From Cryobacterium sp. HLT2-28 (GTDB lineage: Bacteria > Actinomycetota > Actinomycetes > Actinomycetales > Microbacteriaceae): a stretch of 64,000 bases of DNA. Location of the stretch: positions 1 to 64,000 of the forward strand of contig NZ_SOFH01000020.1 in assembly GCF_004402495.1 (NCBI RefSeq), written 5' to 3'. Below, piece after piece: positions 62,208-64,000 of this stretch (position 1 is its first letter; every line of letters starts with the position of its first letter). A model generated the notes under the pieces. That model saw nothing but the letters and a program-made list of their open reading frames with translations, made no database searches and was not told the origin of the DNA. Both the position numbers and the translations under genes were made by a program.

Positions 62208-63893
62208 TCAGGCCAGGATGTCGATGGTGTGCGTGCTACCGAAGACGGGGGCACGGAACTGGTTCGGGATGCTGTCGCCGGCGCCTCTGACGCGCTCGGT
62301 GCGGGCCTCTGGCTGCGGCCGGTCCCGACGGTTCGCGGACGGATCGGAGGGCGAGTCGTGTGCGGACAGGTCGAGGTGGGCGTTCAGCCCGCCACCCGAG
62401 AGGTCCCGGCGCAGGTCAGGCAGGATGGCGCGCAGGGCGTCCCTGGCCAGGTCGGTCGGGGCGAAGAGTTCAACCCGGATGTTGTCGCCGTTGACGTGGG
62501 CGCGCACGGTGACGGGTCCGAGGTTGTCGGGGCTGACGCTGATCGTGAGCACGTGGTTGCCGTTTGCGGCGCCGGCAAGGCTGAACAGCGGGCGGGCGAC
62601 CTGCGCGGCCAGAGGCGCGGCCGGAGCGGGCGCTGGGGGCGCCGGTGCGGCGGCGGCCGAGGCGGGCGCCACTGGAGGAGCCGGGGTGACGACGGCGCCG
62701 GCCGGAACCGCGACGGTTGCGGGGGCGGCAGCTGCCTCGTCGACCGGGGCCGCGCCTTCGGTGCCGGTGCGGGTGCGGGCGGTGGCGTTGGCGCCGGCCA
62801 CGGCCGCACGCACGGCTGCGGCTCCGGTGGCCGGGACGAGCCCGGCAAGGGCAACGGCGCCGGTCGCCGGGGCCCCGGTGGCCGTGCCGGTCTCGGCCGG
62901 TGAACCGTTCTGGGGCCCGGTTCCGCTGATCGTTCCCGCTTCCGTTCCCGGCGCGGCCGTTCCAACACCGGTCGCGGTCGCGGTCGCGTCGATGGTGCGG
63001 GCTGCGGTCGAACCTGCGGCAGCGTCGACGCCGGCGGCTTCGGCCGATTCTGTTGCTGCCGCGGTCGTCGTTGGTGCGGCACGGAGGGCCGGAATGGTTC
63101 CGGCGACGGCGAACGCGACCGCGGCTGTAGTCGTGGTTGCGGCAACAGCCGCGCTCGCGCCTGCATCGCCGACGGGAGTCGCAGCGGAAGCGCCGACGCC
63201 CTCGGCGTTGTCCGATCGGGCGTCGGCCGATCCGGTGTTGGCCGAAGCAGTGTCATCCGACATGGTGTCTGCGGGGCGTGACTGGGCGGACAGGACAAGG
63301 TCGGCGGCCGTGGCGGCCGTGGGCGTCGCCGGGACGATTGCCGGGAAGACCAGAGCTGAGTCGCCCGAGGAATCAGGGGAACCGGCCTCGTCAGAGGCTG
63401 TGTTCGTACCGGTGGCGACCGGCACCGGCGCGAAGGCCGGAGCGGGGGTGCCGAGGGAAGCGGGCACCATCGTGGACGGCATGGGGGCTGCAGCGTCGGC
63501 GGCTCCCCCGCGGTGGCTCGACGTGATCGCGTCCGGCTTGCCGGCGTCCGGCTTGCCGGCGTCCGGCTTGCCGGCGTCCAGTTGGGGGCGCTTGGCCGGC
63601 GAAGCAGGGTTCGCAGTGCGGTTCGAAGCAGGGTTCGGTGCGCGGTTCGAAGCAGGGTGCGCAGTGCGGTTCGCCGTGAGGTCCGCGGACCGGTCTGGAG
63701 CGGCATCCGTGGCCGGCTCGTGGCGGGTGCCACGGCTCGCTGCCGCACCGCGGGCGTCGAGGGTGCCCTGCATGACCGACGCGAACGCGCCGGCGCCGCC
63801 GCTCGCCCCGGCACCGGACGGGGTGCCGGTCTGGCCGCGGGGCGGGGTGGGCGACGCGGCCGGGACGGCCGATCGGAGCAGGGCCGAGGTCAT
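62208..63893 (-). CDS. fliK: Flagellar hook-length control protein FliK
   Basis: Secreted molecular ruler that sets hook length and triggers the FlhB switch, 561 residues. The long N-terminal and central region is Ala/Thr/Pro-rich and low complexity, including (DAGKP)n and (NRTxNPAS)n repeats. The conserved C-terminal FliK domain (~440-530) has the core VSPDNLGPVTVRAHVNGDNI and ARDALRAILPDLRRDL. ATG 63893 overlaps the stop of the upstream gene (ATGA). Repeat-number change would alter ruler length. Confidence 0.9.
   Translation of the reverse strand: MTSALLRSAVPAASPTPPRGQTGTPSGAGASGGAGAFASVMQGTLDARGAAASRGTRHEPATDAAPDRSADLTANRTAHPASNRAPNPASNRTANPASPAKRPQLDAGKPDAGKPDAGKPDAITSSHRGGAADAAAPMPSTMVPASLGTPAPAFAPVPVATGTNTASDEAGSPDSSGDSALVFPAIVPATPTAATAADLVLSAQSRPADTMSDDTASANTGSADARSDNAEGVGASAATPVGDAGASAAVAATTTTAAVAFAVAGTIPALRAAPTTTAAATESAEAAGVDAAAGSTAARTIDATATATGVGTAAPGTEAGTISGTGPQNGSPAETGTATGAPATGAVALAGLVPATGAAAVRAAVAGANATARTRTGTEGAAPVDEAAAAPATVAVPAGAVVTPAPPVAPASAAAAPAPPAPAPAAPLAAQVARPLFSLAGAANGNHVLTISVSPDNLGPVTVRAHVNGDNIRVELFAPTDLARDALRAILPDLRRDLSGGGLNAHLDLSAHDSPSDPSANRRDRPQPEARTERVRGAGDSIPNQFRAPVFGSTHTIDILA
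63531..63575 (-). repeat. 15-bp tandem repeat, three copies, in fliK
   Basis: GTCCGGCTTGCCGGC is perfectly repeated three times, encoding (DAGKP)n on the minus strand; a partial fourth copy follows. Confidence 0.9.
63601..63672 (-). repeat. 24-bp tandem repeat, three copies, in fliK
   Basis: Unit GAAGCAGGGTTCGCAGTGCGGTTC occurs three times with few changes and encodes an Asn-Arg-(Thr/Ala)-x-(Asn/His)-Pro-Ala-Ser repeat. It lies 25 bp from the 15-bp array. Confidence 0.85.
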
Positions 63894-64000
63894 CGGGAAC
63901 CGCCCTTCAGCAGGGAGGCGAAGGCGGCGTTGACCAGGTCGGTCGAGCCTGCCGCGGCAGCCGGGGCATCCGGAATCACGCGTCGGATGGTGGTGATCTC
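63890..64000 (-). CDS. Partial CDS upstream of fliK (C-terminal 36 residues)
   Basis: Only the end of this gene is in the window. The frame encodes EITTIRRVIPDAPAAAAGST, then DLVNAAFASLLKGGSR, and stops at 63890, overlapping the fliK start by four bases (ATGA), so it belongs to the same operon. A lytic transglycosylase or another flagellar assembly gene is common in this place, but the fragment is too short to assign. Confidence 0.6.
   Translation of the reverse strand, partial: EITTIRRVIPDAPAAAAGSTDLVNAAFASLLKGGSR

Overview
The window is high-GC DNA with short intergenic gaps, many GTG/TTG starts and extensive stop/start overlaps (ATGA, GTGA, TGATG). The gene content fits an actinobacterium: GarA-type FHA protein, FtsR-like MerR regulator, class II DAHP synthase, Ku/LigD end joining, DUF222-HNH protein and a C50-carotenoid cluster with heterodimeric lycopene cyclase. 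The flagellar operon together with the carotenoid set suggests a motile, pigmented member of the Microbacteriaceae (Cryobacterium-like). The family assignment is inference from gene content.

Layout. 0-15 kb is housekeeping: aroG, plsC and ROK glucokinase (-), fadD (+), pyruvate carboxylase with a MinD-like ATPase and peptide deformylase (-), a ParA-like ATPase (+), and the run ku-pgsA-garA-ftsR-merR (-). 15-20 kb holds a DUF222/HNH gene and ligD (+), opposite ku. 20-28 kb (-) holds small enzymes, then a tightly coupled operon acs-pdhA-pdhB-pdhC-acp encoding a 2-oxoacid dehydrogenase without E3, with an acyl carrier protein and an acetyl-CoA synthetase that appears frameshifted into pdhA. 28-34 kb has an ABC-2 exporter, a PrmC-like methyltransferase, a zinc-ribbon hypothetical, a secreted nuclease, an SDR, apt and a MarR regulator.

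34-40 kb is the operon idi-crtE-crtB-crtI-crtYe-crtYf-crtEb, sufficient in principle to make a cyclic C50 carotenoid from isoprenyl diphosphates. It is divergent from a CrtR-like MarR gene across a palindrome-rich promoter. 40-43 kb holds a CrtI-like oxidoreductase coupled to a lipase-maturation-factor-like membrane protein. 43-49.5 kb is a sugar-uptake locus: LacI regulator, ABC binding protein, two permeases and a GH130 enzyme, probably for beta-mannosides. The LacI gene has a strong promoter overlapped by two operator-like palindromes.

49.6-64 kb is a minus-strand flagellar region: (partial gene)-fliK-flgD-flgE, a terminator and regulatory gap, then flbD-motA-motB-fliM-fliN-fliO-fliP-fliQ-fliR-flhB-flhA-flhF-like-csrA. 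It encodes hook assembly, the stator, the C-ring and the export gate. FliM seems to lack the CheY-binding N-terminus, the FlhF-like protein has lost its GTPase P-loop, and fliL is not between motB and fliM.

A recurring feature is short tandem repeats with 15-, 16-, 18- and 24-bp units, several in frame inside genes (DUF222, ligD, fliK). I found no rRNA, convincing tRNA, CRISPR array, transposase or phage gene.
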